DNA from: Carthagonibacter sp032251515
GTDB taxonomy: Bacteria; Gemmatimonadota; Gemmatimonadetes; Palauibacterales; Palauibacteraceae
Direction: 5' to 3'
DNA length: 42,397 nucleotides
NCBI GenBank assembly: GCA_032251515.1
Contig: JAVVDU010000022.1
Span: forward strand, 1 to 42,397
This document shows, piece after piece, positions 1-8,521 of this stretch (positions are counted from its first letter, which is position 1; each line of letters begins with the position of its first letter). The notes under the pieces were generated by a model. The model saw only the letters and a program-made list of their open reading frames with translations, did no database searches and was not told the DNA's origin. Position numbers and translations under genes: made by a program.

Positions 1-2
1 CC

Positions 3-2459
3 CTACTCCCCGTACGGCACCCAGATGTTCTTCACCTGGGTGCAGCGGCGCAGGAACTCGTGGCCCTCGCCCTGCACCGGGTCGGTCCAGTCGCGAGGCA
101 GGTCGAGGTCGGTCCACGTCCGTTTCATGTTGCCGGCCGACAGCCGCTCCACGGCGGCGCCGCCCTCCCGGGTGCCGAAGTACCACAGGCCGTCCACGTC
201 ATCGTGCGCGGCGAGGACCTGGGCGAGCTCGTCCCGCCCGCCGGTGACGATGTTGATCACGCCGCCGGGGACGTCGGAGGTGTCGAGCACCTGGTAGAGG
301 TCCGTGGCGGCGAGCGGCGCGGTCTCGGAGGGAACCGCGACCACCGCGTTCCCCATGGCGACCGGCGGGATCACGGTGGAGACGAACCCCAGGAGCGGCC
401 AGGCGTCCGGGCAGGCGACGCCCATCACTCCGATGGGCTCGGGCATGGCGAGCGTCACGTTCCGGAACGGGGTGTGGTGCACGCGGCCGTCCCACTTGTC
501 GGCGAGACCCGCGTACAGGAAGAGGCGCGCCAGGGAGGCCTCGACCTCCGCCTCGGCCGGCTCCCGTCCCCGTCCCGTCATGGCGTCGATCCGGGCGGCG
601 AACTCCGCGCGCCGGGCAGCCAGGTTCTCGGCGAGGTAGAACAGCACCTGCGCCCGGTTGTGCGCCGTGTCCGCCGCCCACTTCGCCTGCGCCTTGCGAG
701 CGGCCTCCACCGCATTCCGGATGTCCTTCCGGTTGCCGCGCCCCACCTCGCCCACGAGCGCCCCGTCCGGCGCCCGGACCTCGACCGTGTACGGGGCGTC
801 GGGCCGCGCCTGCTTCCCTCCCACGTACATCTTGGCCGTGCGGTCGATGGGAGGCGCGGCGCCCGCGGGCCGCCCGTCCTCCGCGGCCGGTGACGCCGGC
901 GCCGCGGGCCGGATCGATCCCGCCACGGCGTCATATGCCTTCCCGGCCACCATCGGCCCCGCGGCCCCCGCTGCGCCCTTCGCCCGCTCCTCCCACGCGG
1001 GCCGGACGTACTCCCACATCCCTTCCAGCCCGCCTTCCCGGCCGAAGCCGCTCTCGCGGTAGCCGCCGAAGCCGGAAGCCGCGTCGAACATGTTCGTGCA
1101 GTTGATCCACACCGTGCCGGCCTTGACCTTCGGCGCGATGTCCAGCGCGAGGTTGATGTTCTCGGTCCAGATCGACGCGGCGAGGCCGTAGCGGGTGTCG
1201 TTGGCCAGGGCGACCGATTCGTCCGGCGTGCGGAACGTCATCAGCGCCACGACCGGCCCGAAGATCTCCACTCGCGCCACCGTGCTCGCCGGCTCGACGC
1301 CCGTGAGCAGGGTGGGGGGATAGAACCATCCGTCCTCGGGGCAGCTCCACGAGGGCTGCCACAGCTCCGCTCCCTCCTCGCGTCCCTTCTCGACGAGCGT
1401 GCGGATCCTCTCGAGTTGCACGGGCGCCACGATCGCGCCGATGTCCACCGCCTTGTCGAGCGGATCGCCGACGCGGAGCGTCTCCATGCGTGCCTTCAGC
1501 TTGTCGACGAGCCGGCCGGCCACCCCCTCCTGGACGAGGATGCGTGAGCCGGCGCAGCAGACCTGCCCCTGGTTGAACCAGATCGCATCGACCACGCCCT
1601 CCACCACGGAGTCGAGGTCCGCGTCGTCGTACACGAGGAAGGGCGACTTGCCGCCCAGCTCGAGGGAGAGCTTCTTGCCGCTCCCGGCCGTCGCGTCCCG
1701 GAGGATCCGGCCCACGTCGGTGGAGCCCGTGAAGGCGATCTTGTCCACGTCCGGGTGGGAGGCCAGGGCGGCGCCCGTGCGGCCGTCCCCCGTCACCACG
1801 TTGAACACGCCGTCGGGCAGGCCCACGGCCTTCGTGAGTTCGGCGAACGCGAGGGCGGAGAGCGAGGTGAACTCCGCCGGCTTGAGGACCACGGTGTTCC
1901 CGGCCGCGAGCGCCGGCGCGACCTTCCAGGCGAGCATCAGGAGCGGGAAGTTCCAGGGGATGATCTGTCCCACCACGCCCAGCGGGACCTGGCCGGGCAT
2001 CTCCGACTCCCGGAGTTGCGCCCAGCCGGCGTGGTGATAGAAGTGCCGGGCCACGAGCGGGATGTCGATGTCGCGCGCCTCGCGGATCGGCTTGCCGTTG
2101 TCCATGGTCTCGAGCACCGAGAAGAAGCGCGCGTCCCGCTGCAGGCGCCGGGCGATCGCGTACAGGTGGCGGGCCCGCGCGTGGCCGGAGAGGTCGCGCC
2201 AGGCCGGCCACGCCTCCCGCGCCGCCGCCACCGCGGCGTCGACGTCCGGCCCGGCGCCCTGGGCGACCTCCGCGAGAGGGGCCCCGGAGGCCGGGTTCGC
2301 GGTCTCGAACCGCTCGCCGTCGGCCGGGTCCCGCCATGCTCCGCCCACCCAGTGGGCGAACCGCCGCCCGTGCCGGTCCAGCCACTCCTCCACCGGGCCG
2401 GCGGCCTCGGGGGCGGGTCCGTAGTCGAGCGTCTCGAACAGTTCAGTGATCTCGCTCAT
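3..2459 (-). CDS. Two-domain aldehyde dehydrogenase, ALDH16-like
   Basis: NAD(P)-dependent oxidation of an aldehyde to an acid is the expected reaction. The 818-residue product is about 1.6 times the usual ALDH length. The first domain (about residues 30-490) is complete: IPWNF at 167-171, general-base Glu267 in ELGGK, and the nucleophile in NQGQVCC, Cys301 by alignment with ALDH2 Cys302. After an Ala/Pro-rich linker (about 505-540) a second ALDH-like domain (about 545-818) repeats the cofactor-fold region but stops early and shows no catalytic cysteine. A catalytic domain followed by a non-catalytic partial one is the ALDH16 arrangement, so this is not a frameshifted tandem gene. It is last in an operon with deoC, whose product acetaldehyde is a natural substrate candidate. 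The ATG start lies 18 nt after the preceding stop. The ALDH assignment is very safe; the subfamily is probable. Confidence 0.93.
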   Translation of the reverse strand: MSEITELFETLDYGPAPEAAGPVEEWLDRHGRRFAHWVGGAWRDPADGERFETANPASGAPLAEVAQGAGPDVDAAVAAAREAWPAWRDLSGHARARHLYAIARRLQRDARFFSVLETMDNGKPIREARDIDIPLVARHFYHHAGWAQLRESEMPGQVPLGVVGQIIPWNFPLLMLAWKVAPALAAGNTVVLKPAEFTSLSALAFAELTKAVGLPDGVFNVVTGDGRTGAALASHPDVDKIAFTGSTDVGRILRDATAGSGKKLSLELGGKSPFLVYDDADLDSVVEGVVDAIWFNQGQVCCAGSRILVQEGVAGRLVDKLKARMETLRVGDPLDKAVDIGAIVAPVQLERIRTLVEKGREEGAELWQPSWSCPEDGWFYPPTLLTGVEPASTVARVEIFGPVVALMTFRTPDESVALANDTRYGLAASIWTENINLALDIAPKVKAGTVWINCTNMFDAASGFGGYRESGFGREGGLEGMWEYVRPAWEERAKGAAGAAGPMVAGKAYDAVAGSIRPAAPASPAAEDGRPAGAAPPIDRTAKMYVGGKQARPDAPYTVEVRAPDGALVGEVGRGNRKDIRNAVEAARKAQAKWAADTAHNRAQVLFYLAENLAARRAEFAARIDAMTGRGREPAEAEVEASLARLFLYAGLADKWDGRVHHTPFRNVTLAMPEPIGVMGVACPDAWPLLGFVSTVIPPVAMGNAVVAVPSETAPLAATDLYQVLDTSDVPGGVINIVTGGRDELAQVLAAHDDVDGLWYFGTREGGAAVERLSAGNMKRTWTDLDLPRDWTDPVQGEGHEFLRRCTQVKNIWVPYGE

Positions 2460-2477
2460 CGTCGTCCGTTTCCGGGG

Positions 2478-4454
2478 TCAGTCGCGCTCCCGCACGGTGA
2501 TCGGCGTGACCGCCGGCAGGCTGGGCCGGCGGGTCAGGGCGTCAGTGATCCGCACGCCGAGAAGATAGACGCCGGGCGGGGTGCCGCCGAGATCGAGCCG
2601 CAGGTGGTGTGTTCCGATCCGGTCCCCGCCCTCCGGCATGCGCGACTCGAACTCCACGCGGTACGCCAGGGCCTCGCGGTCGAGGCGCCAGATCCGGTCC
2701 GCCTCGTCCGCGGGCACGAGCCGGACCTCCACTTCGTAGTCGCCCCCCGTGCGGATCCCGTAGGCCTCGAAGTACACGTGGAGGGCCCCGCCCGGCCCCG
2801 TCACGTGGGCAGCGGAGACCGGCAGGTACACGCGGCCGTCGCGCGTCCAGGATCCGCCGGAGTCCGGCGCGACGGCGAGGTCGCTGAGGGCCGGCAGGGG
2901 ACGGGACTCAGGGCCTCCGTGGTCGGGCACGTCCAGCGTGTCCTGCACCCAGTTCCCCGCCGGGGCGCCGGCGTGCGCGTCGCGCAGCGCGAAGGTGAAG
3001 GGGACCCGCCCCGGCGCCAGGGTCGCGGCCAGCCGGACGTCCAGGCCCGCCGCTTCGGGGAGCGGCCGGTCCGCCGCGATACGTCGCGCGCTGGACCGCA
3101 GGACGGGCCCGTCCGGACCTCCCAGGGCGAGGCGCACCGCGACCGCACGCTCCTCTCCGCTCTCCGTCCGGTCCGGCTCCGCCTCCAGGTCGCCGGCCCG
3201 CGCCGTGGCGACGAACCACACGGTCGCGCGGCCTTCCGCGGGATTCCAGAAGCGCAGGGCCTGGAACGCGAGGTCCACGTCCGGCCGCAGGTCGGGCACG
3301 TCGGGCACCTCCGTGATCGCCCGCTCGTGCAGCTCGCGGGCGAGCATCTGCGCCTGCCGGAGCCGTGCCCGCGTCTCGAGCGCGTTGAACATCGCGTCGA
3401 GAGTATCCGCCGCGCCGCGCGCGAAGGCGAGCTGCCGCAGGGGTAGCGGATCGAGCGCGAGCCGAGTCACGTAGCGCTGGTGGAAGTCGGACCCGGGCGC
3501 GGCGAGCGGGCCGAACGACTCGACGAGCCGGTATCCGCTGCGCGGGAAGCAGGGCTCGCCTTCCTTCAGGTCGCAGGGCTCGAGGTGGAAGAGCCACGTG
3601 CCCTCCGCGCGCTCGTAGACCCAGTCCTCCCCGATCCCCGGGCGATCGTCGGCCGGCTCCCGCGTGGTGAAGACGACGTCGTCCGGCTCGCCCAGCCGGA
3701 TCCACAGCAGGCCGCGGTCGTCCACCTCGAGGCTGTCAGGGCGTCCCCTCCACACCGACGCCGTCTTGAACCAGCGGGGCCGGGAGATCCAGTACCGCTC
3801 GCGGGCCTCGCCCAGTCGGTGGTAGTGCATGGCGAGCCGCTCGTCCGGGGTCGTGGCGGAGCGGATGGCCCGCTCGTCCAGCGCGCCGCGGGCCACCTCG
3901 CACCTCCCGGCCGGGGAGGTCGCCTCCTGCCACGCGTCCGCCTCGTCCGGCGTGAACAGGGCGCGCAGGTCGATCCACAGCTCGCGGGCCGTCTCGCCGG
4001 CCGCCGCCTCGCAGGCGACGAGGAAGTCCCGGGCGCCCGGCAGCGTCCAGGGAGGCGCGGGAGGCGCCCCCGGCTCGGCGCGGCGTCCTCCCTCGCGGGC
4101 CAGGAGGATCCGGGCCCGCTCGAGGCGCAGGAGGAGGTCGAGGCCCCGGGCGCCCTTCGCGCCCGGGGCGGGAGCCGGCAACCAGGACAGCGCCTCGTCG
4201 AACCGCGATCCCCGTACCAGGACCCGGGCCGCGAGCAGAGAATCGCGGGCCGTGCGCAGGGTCCCTTCGGCGTCCCACCGCGCGATGAGGCGGAGCGCCT
4301 TCTCCCCGTACGGGGGAACCCGGAACGGCTCGAGCGCCCTGACCACGAAGGAGGGCACGCCGGCGGACTGCTGCCGCGGCCCGGCCGAGGCCGGTCCGGG
4401 AAGCAGGGCGGCGATCGCCACCGCCGCCGCGAGGCCCGCCAGCCGGCCTCTCAT
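2478..4454 (-). CDS. GWxTD-domain-like secreted protein
   Basis: The 658-residue protein begins with a signal peptide of about 24 residues (MRGRLAGL followed by an Ala/Leu-rich core ending near SASA), so it is exported. The middle part (about 180-270) resembles the GWxTD domain: a conserved aromatic stretch near RYWISRPRWF, then DDRGLLWIRLGEPDDV, which matches the segment after the family signature. The signature itself reads SLEVDD here, so the naming motif is not conserved. The C-terminal half is beta-rich, with repeated patterns such as VRLALGGPDGPV and VEVRLVPADE. GWxTD proteins are known from Bacteroidota, Acidobacteriota and Gemmatimonadota and have no settled function. Its ATG overlaps the deoC stop (ATGA), so it is translated with deoC. 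An exported protein between two cytoplasmic catabolic enzymes is unexpected. Confidence 0.8.
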   Translation of the reverse strand: MRGRLAGLAAAVAIAALLPGPASAGPRQQSAGVPSFVVRALEPFRVPPYGEKALRLIARWDAEGTLRTARDSLLAARVLVRGSRFDEALSWLPAPAPGAKGARGLDLLLRLERARILLAREGGRRAEPGAPPAPPWTLPGARDFLVACEAAAGETARELWIDLRALFTPDEADAWQEATSPAGRCEVARGALDERAIRSATTPDERLAMHYHRLGEARERYWISRPRWFKTASVWRGRPDSLEVDDRGLLWIRLGEPDDVVFTTREPADDRPGIGEDWVYERAEGTWLFHLEPCDLKEGEPCFPRSGYRLVESFGPLAAPGSDFHQRYVTRLALDPLPLRQLAFARGAADTLDAMFNALETRARLRQAQMLARELHERAITEVPDVPDLRPDVDLAFQALRFWNPAEGRATVWFVATARAGDLEAEPDRTESGEERAVAVRLALGGPDGPVLRSSARRIAADRPLPEAAGLDVRLAATLAPGRVPFTFALRDAHAGAPAGNWVQDTLDVPDHGGPESRPLPALSDLAVAPDSGGSWTRDGRVYLPVSAAHVTGPGGALHVYFEAYGIRTGGDYEVEVRLVPADEADRIWRLDREALAYRVEFESRMPEGGDRIGTHHLRLDLGGTPPGVYLLGVRITDALTRRPSLPAVTPITVRERD

Positions 4455-5449
4455 GCCATCGGGTGCCGGTGGGCGGCCGAGTAGCGCCCCGTCGCCAGGT
4501 GCTCGAGCTGCCGCTCCAGGTCGGCGAGCAGGGAGCTCGCGCCGAACCGGAACAGGGCGGGGCGCGTCCAGGCGACGCCCAGCTCGTCGCGCATCATCGC
4601 CAGCCAGACGAGGGTCTCCTTCGCGGCCCGGATCCCGCCCGCCGGCTTGAGGCCTACGGCGTGTCCCGTGCGCTCCCGGTAGTCGCGGATCGCCCGCGCC
4701 ATCACGAGTCCCACCGGCAGCGTGGCGTTGACGCCCTCCTTGCCCGTGGAGGTCTTGATGAAGTCTGCCCCGGCCATCATGCACACGAGGCTCGCCCGGG
4801 CGACGTTGCGCAGGGTGGCGAGCTCGCCGGTGGCCAGGATCGTCTTCAGGTGTGCCTCGCCGCACGCCTCCCGGAAGGCGTGCACCTCGTCGTACAGGGC
4901 GCGCCAGTTCCCGGTCAGCACGTGGGCCCGGGTGATCACGATGTCGATCTCGGAGGCGCCCGCCGCCACGGACGCCTCGATTTCCGCCAGGCGGGCGGAC
5001 ATCGGGGACAGGCCGTGCGGAAAGCCGGCCGCCACGGCGCACACGGGCACCCCCGTGCCCTCCAGCGCCCGCAGCGCCTCCTCGACGAACGCGTGGTACA
5101 CGCAGACGCTCGCCGTCCGCACGGGCAGGTCGCCGGCGCCCAGGGCCTCGAGGAGGTCGGGCCGGACGGGCCGGGCGGCCTTGGCGCACAGGCGGCGCAC
5201 CCGGCCCGGCGTGTCGTCGCCCGCCAGCGTCGTGAGGTCGATGCAGGTGATGGCGCGGAGATACCACGCGGCCTGCCAGCGCTTCTTCACCGAGCGGCGC
5301 CCCGGGATCTGCGCGGCGCGCCGCTCCAGCGCGCTCCGGTTCGCGCGGGCCGCGGCCACCCACTCGAGGTCGAGCGGCGTGCCCGGATTGCGGCGGGCGA
5401 GCGGCAGCACGTCCGTCTCCCGCGGCGGCGCGGGGTGCGGCTGGGTCAC
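4451..5449 (-). CDS. deoC: Deoxyribose-phosphate aldolase
   Basis: Splits 2-deoxyribose 5-phosphate into glyceraldehyde 3-phosphate and acetaldehyde at the end of deoxynucleoside breakdown. The 332-residue product is the long form of the family. The catalytic residues are visible: Asp169 in SEIDIV, the Schiff-base Lys232 in DFIKTSTGKEG, and Lys268 in VGLKPAGGIR, matching E. coli Asp102, Lys167 and Lys201. The open frame runs further upstream without a start or similarity, so the GTG at 5449 with GGGAGGAG just before it is taken as the start. First gene of an operon with the GWxTD-like protein and the ALDH16-like enzyme; the latter could oxidise the acetaldehyde formed here. Confidence 0.96.
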   Translation of the reverse strand: MTQPHPAPPRETDVLPLARRNPGTPLDLEWVAAARANRSALERRAAQIPGRRSVKKRWQAAWYLRAITCIDLTTLAGDDTPGRVRRLCAKAARPVRPDLLEALGAGDLPVRTASVCVYHAFVEEALRALEGTGVPVCAVAAGFPHGLSPMSARLAEIEASVAAGASEIDIVITRAHVLTGNWRALYDEVHAFREACGEAHLKTILATGELATLRNVARASLVCMMAGADFIKTSTGKEGVNATLPVGLVMARAIRDYRERTGHAVGLKPAGGIRAAKETLVWLAMMRDELGVAWTRPALFRFGASSLLADLERQLEHLATGRYSAAHRHPMA

Positions 5450-5496
5450 GGTCTCCTCCCGGCACCCGCGACCCGGAGCCCCGGGTCGGGCGCGTC

Positions 5497-6210
5497 TCAA
5501 CGGAACAGCTCTCTCTGCGTCCGCAGCGGCGCGGCGCACTCCGGGTCGTCGTTTCCCACGTGGTTCACCCGCGTCGAGACGGGGTGGAACGTCACGGCGT
5601 CCGGCGGCAGCGGCCGGAGCGCCTCCTCGAGTACCCCCGTCTCCGCGGCAGGGTCGAGCCACGTACGGTGCTCCGCCGGCGGCAGGATCACGGGCATCCG
5701 GTCGTGCAGCGGACGCAGGGCCTCGTTGGCGCCGGTGGTGAGGATGGCGCAGGTCTCCAGGACGGTGCCCGGCTCTACCTCCCAGCGGTCCCACAGACCG
5801 GCGAAGCCGAACGGCCCGCCGCCCGCCAGCCCGATCCAGTACGGCTGCTTCCGGCCGCCCGTCCCCGGTCCCCACTCGTAGAACCCGTCCGCCACGACGA
5901 GGCAGCGCCGGGCGCGGAACGGATCGCGGAAGGAGGGCTTCTCCGCCGCCGTCTCGGAGCGCGCGTTGATCAGCGCCCGCCCCAGCGGATCGACCTCCTT
6001 CGCCCAGTGCGGCACGAGGCCCCAGCGCAGGCGGGCCACCTCCCGCTCCGCCGGGTCCGCCCCGCCGTCCGCCCGTGGCACGACGCGCACGGCCGCCACG
6101 TCCTGGGTCGGCGCGATGTTCCAGCGGGGCGCGAACTCGGGCACGTCGCCGAGCTCGAACAGGGCCGCCCACTCGGCGGCCGGCGTGGCCAGCGTGAATC
6201 GTCCGCACAT
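5497..6210 (-). CDS. SRAP domain peptidase, HMCES/YedK family
   Basis: Members of this family bind abasic sites in single-stranded DNA and form a stable thiazolidine crosslink through the N-terminal cysteine, protecting the lesion during replication. The 237-residue protein begins MCGRFT, so after removal of Met the catalytic Cys2 becomes the N-terminus. Further conserved elements are WNIAPTQ at 30-36, NARSE at 82-86, Glu112 in DGFYEW and His169 in LHDRMPVIL. The start is fixed by the requirement for Cys2. It lies upstream of deoC by 47 bp on the same strand and divergent from the oxidoreductase gene at 6304. The region before the ATG is AT-richer than its surroundings (6211-6229) and has room for a promoter but only a very short leader. 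Confidence 0.95.
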   Translation of the reverse strand: MCGRFTLATPAAEWAALFELGDVPEFAPRWNIAPTQDVAAVRVVPRADGGADPAEREVARLRWGLVPHWAKEVDPLGRALINARSETAAEKPSFRDPFRARRCLVVADGFYEWGPGTGGRKQPYWIGLAGGGPFGFAGLWDRWEVEPGTVLETCAILTTGANEALRPLHDRMPVILPPAEHRTWLDPAAETGVLEEALRPLPPDAVTFHPVSTRVNHVGNDDPECAAPLRTQRELFR

Positions 6211-6303
6211 TCTGTTTACATTGGTACATCCGCCGGCACCGGCGCCGCAATCATGCGGCCCGGACCGCCGGCGGCCGGCACCCCATCCGGGGAGGGAGGA
6301 CGC

Positions 6304-7359
6304 ATGCGGCGAGTGTGGATACCGGGACGCGGCGAACCGGAGATCCTCGAGATGCGGGAGGAGCCGGACCCGCTGCCGGGGCCGGGGCAGGTGCGGGTGC
6401 GGGTCGCGTTCGCCGGGGTGAACTTCGCGGACGTGATGGCGCGGCTCGGCCTCTATCCCGACGCGCCGGACCCGCCGTTCGTGCCGGGATACGAGGTGGC
6501 GGGCCGGGTGGACGCGACGGGCGAGGGGGTGGACCCGTCCTGGGAGGGGCGGCGGGTGGCCGCGACGACCCCGTTCGGCGGCTACGCGGACGTCGTCTGC
6601 CTGAAACCGGATCTCGTGTTCCCGATTCCGGACGGCGTGTCCGACGACGCGGCGGCGGCGCTCCCGGTGAACTACCTGACCGCCTGGATGATGCTGCACG
6701 GCATGGGCGTGGTGCGGGAGGGCGACACCGTCCTCGTGCACGGTGCGGCGGGCGGCGTGGGCATCGCCGCCGTGCAGCTCGCCCGGGCCGCGGGCGCCCG
6801 GGTGATCGGGACGGCCTCGCCCGGCAAGCACGACCGCCTGCGGGAGATGGGCGTGGAGCCGGTGGACGGCCGCGCCGCCGACTGGCCGGGGCGCGTCCGG
6901 GCGCTGACGAGGGAGCGCGGCGTGGACATCGCGCTCGATCCGATCGGGGGCGCCTCGTTCCGGCACAGCTACCGGCTCCTCGCGCCGGGCGGGCGTCTGT
7001 ACTGCTTCGGGGTCTCGTCGATGGCGCCGGGCGAGAAGCGCCGGCCCCTCGCGGCCCTCGCCTCCCTGCTGCGCATGCCCCGCTTCCACCCCGTGTCGCT
7101 GATGAACGACAACCGCTCCGTGGCGGGGGTGAACCTGGGACGCCTGTGGAACGAGACGCGCCTCCTGCGCCCGGCGCTCGAGACCCTGCTCGAGATGGCG
7201 GCGGCCGGGACGGTCCGGCCGCAGGTGGACGGCGCCTGGCCGCTCGAGCGCGCGGCCGGGGCGCACCGACGGCTGCAGAGCCGCCAGAGCGTGGGCAAGA
7301 TCCTGCTGGACGCACGGCCGGGGGCCGACCGGGATGCCGGGGGTGCCGGAACCCCCTGA
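6304..7359 (+). CDS. Zinc-independent MDR oxidoreductase, VAT1/quinone-reductase-like
   Basis: A cytoplasmic NADPH-dependent medium-chain dehydrogenase/reductase of the quinone oxidoreductase group, 351 residues. The N-terminal GroES-like domain holds GVNFADVMARLGLYP (38-52) and PGYEVAGRV (61-69). The nucleotide-binding motif is HGAAGGVGIAAVQLA at 146-160. There are no cysteine ligands for a structural zinc. The stretch LMNDNRSVAGVNLGRLW is typical of the VAT1-like branch. The true substrate is unknown. The ATG has a strong ribosome site (GGGGAGGGAGGACGC before it). The last residues (about 335-351) are a low-complexity extension. A perfect 8-bp hairpin overlaps the stop codon. Confidence 0.9.
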   Translation: MRRVWIPGRGEPEILEMREEPDPLPGPGQVRVRVAFAGVNFADVMARLGLYPDAPDPPFVPGYEVAGRVDATGEGVDPSWEGRRVAATTPFGGYADVVCLKPDLVFPIPDGVSDDAAAALPVNYLTAWMMLHGMGVVREGDTVLVHGAAGGVGIAAVQLARAAGARVIGTASPGKHDRLREMGVEPVDGRAADWPGRVRALTRERGVDIALDPIGGASFRHSYRLLAPGGRLYCFGVSSMAPGEKRRPLAALASLLRMPRFHPVSLMNDNRSVAGVNLGRLWNETRLLRPALETLLEMAAAGTVRPQVDGAWPLERAAGAHRRLQSRQSVGKILLDARPGADRDAGGAGTP

Positions 7360-7375
7360 GGCCGCGAGGGGTTCC
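7348..7375 (+). terminator. Hairpin at the end of the oxidoreductase gene
   Basis: GGAACCCC at 7348-7355 pairs perfectly with GGGGTTCC at 7368-7375 around a 12-nt loop that contains the stop codon. There is no T-run after it, so it may weaken rather than stop transcription into the gene at 7432. Confidence 0.35.
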
Positions 7376-7431
7376 AAGGATGTGCAAGGGCCGGACGCCG
7401 GCCGACGCGGCTCGAGCGAGGGAGCGATGGG

Positions 7432-8001
7432 ATGACGGAGTCGAGAGGCAGGGACCGGACGTGGCAGCGGGCCGTGGCGCTCGGGGTGATCCTCTCGGTC
7501 GCGCTGCACGTGGCCCTGTTCGGCTGGTTGCGGCTCGACGTGAACGTTCCCGCGGCGGAGACCGGGCGGGCCCTCGTCGTCGTGCCGCTGGCCCCCGACG
7601 CCTCGGAGGAGATCGCGGACCGGCCGCTGGAGGTGGTGGAGATCCGCGAATCGGCCCGCGTGGCCGCCGCCGGCGCGCGATCCGCCGCGGCCCCGCGCGC
7701 CGAGGCCGTGCCGCTGGCTCGCCTCGCTTCGGCGGGAGCGGTGTCGTCCGCGCTGGCGGTGCAGCCCGTGCGCTTCCTCGAGGCGCTCGAGCTCCCGGAG
7801 GAGGAGGAAGACGTCGTGTCGGCCTACTCCCGCGTCTCCGACTTCCTGGTGGAGGGCCGCGCCTCCCCGCAGGGCTTCCGGCCGATCGATGACCGGCCCG
7901 TGTCGGTCCTCGCCGGGCTCGCGGCCGTGCGGGGCGGAGGCGGCGTGGTCGTGAGCGGCGGGTACTGCCCGCCGGGCCACGGCGGCGGCATCCTCCGCTG
8001 A
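7432..8001 (+). CDS. TonB-like N-terminally anchored membrane protein, unknown function
   Basis: Not assigned to a family. The 189-residue product has a short basic N-terminus and one membrane segment at about residues 15-33 (ALGVILSVALHVALFGWL). The SVALHVALFG part resembles the anchor of TonB proteins. The rest is periplasmic by this topology: a charged and Ala-rich stretch to about 120, an acidic patch LELPEEEEDVVSAY, and a Gly-rich tail with one cysteine near the end (GGYCPPGHGGG). No TonB C-terminal domain is seen, so it is not a functional TonB by itself. The ATG has GGAG about 10 nt before it. It converges with the lipoprotein gene at 8023, separated by a small hairpin. Confidence 0.7.
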   Translation: MTESRGRDRTWQRAVALGVILSVALHVALFGWLRLDVNVPAAETGRALVVVPLAPDASEEIADRPLEVVEIRESARVAAAGARSAAAPRAEAVPLARLASAGAVSSALAVQPVRFLEALELPEEEEDVVSAYSRVSDFLVEGRASPQGFRPIDDRPVSVLAGLAAVRGGGGVVVSGGYCPPGHGGGILR

Positions 8002-8004
8002 AGC

Positions 8005-8022
8005 GAGGGGCTCCGGCCCTTC
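8005..8022. terminator. Hairpin between convergent genes
   Basis: GAGGGGC (8005-8011) and GCCCTTC (8016-8022) form a 7-bp stem with one G-T pair around the tetraloop TCCG. It fills the short space between two convergent stop codons, so it could act in both directions. No T-run on either side. Confidence 0.45.
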
Positions 8023-8514
8023 TCAGCCGCCCGGCGAGCTCGCCGGGCCGTGCGGCGCGCCGCCTCCGACGGCGGCGCTGAGCCGCGCCGCCAGCGCCGC
8101 CAGGTCCGCCCAGGCCTCTTCCTGCAGGGGATCGATGCGGCGCGCGCCCGCCGGCCGGCTCTCCCAGGCGGCCACCCACACGGACGCATCCGCTCCAGCG
8201 CCCTCTCCCACGACCACGTTCAGGAACGCAGGCCGCCCGGCGAGGGTGCCGTTCCGCGTGACAACCAGGCCATCCGCGCGGCTCGTGAAGTCGAGGGGGA
8301 AGCCCTCCGCCGCGAGGACGGGCTGCAGGGCGAAGAACGTGCCGTCCGCGTCGGCCGGCACGTCGAAGCGCACGAACGGATAGCCGGGGTAGCCGGCGAG
8401 GACGCGCCCTGAGACGCAGCCGGCGAGACCGGCCAGCAGGACGGCCGCGACCAACAGGGCGGCCCCGGCGGCGAGCGCCGGCCCGGCCAGCGCGATACGT
8501 CGCCCGTCCGCCAC
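8023..8514 (-). CDS. Small lipoprotein, unknown function
   Basis: The product (163 residues from the GTG at 8514) has an N-terminal hydrophobic stretch ending in LLAGLAGCVSG, a lipobox, so it should be a lipid-anchored envelope protein. The mature part contains FVRFDVPADADGTFFALQPVLAAEGFPLDF and a basic/acidic C-terminal helix (DPLQEEAWADLAALAARLSAA); I recognise no family. The frame stays open far upstream, but the sequence above is the antisense of the AsmA gene, so the start just after the AsmA stop (7 nt apart) is preferred even though no clear ribosome site is present. It is probably co-transcribed with the AsmA-family gene. Confidence 0.65.
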   Translation of the reverse strand: MADGRRIALAGPALAAGAALLVAAVLLAGLAGCVSGRVLAGYPGYPFVRFDVPADADGTFFALQPVLAAEGFPLDFTSRADGLVVTRNGTLAGRPAFLNVVVGEGAGADASVWVAAWESRPAGARRIDPLQEEAWADLAALAARLSAAVGGGAPHGPASSPGG

Positions 8515-8521
8515 CGGCGGC

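Noticed and set aside
1500..2459. ALDH gene as two genes merged by a frameshift
   Set aside because: The frame is open throughout and a complete domain followed by a shorter non-catalytic one is the known ALDH16 plan.
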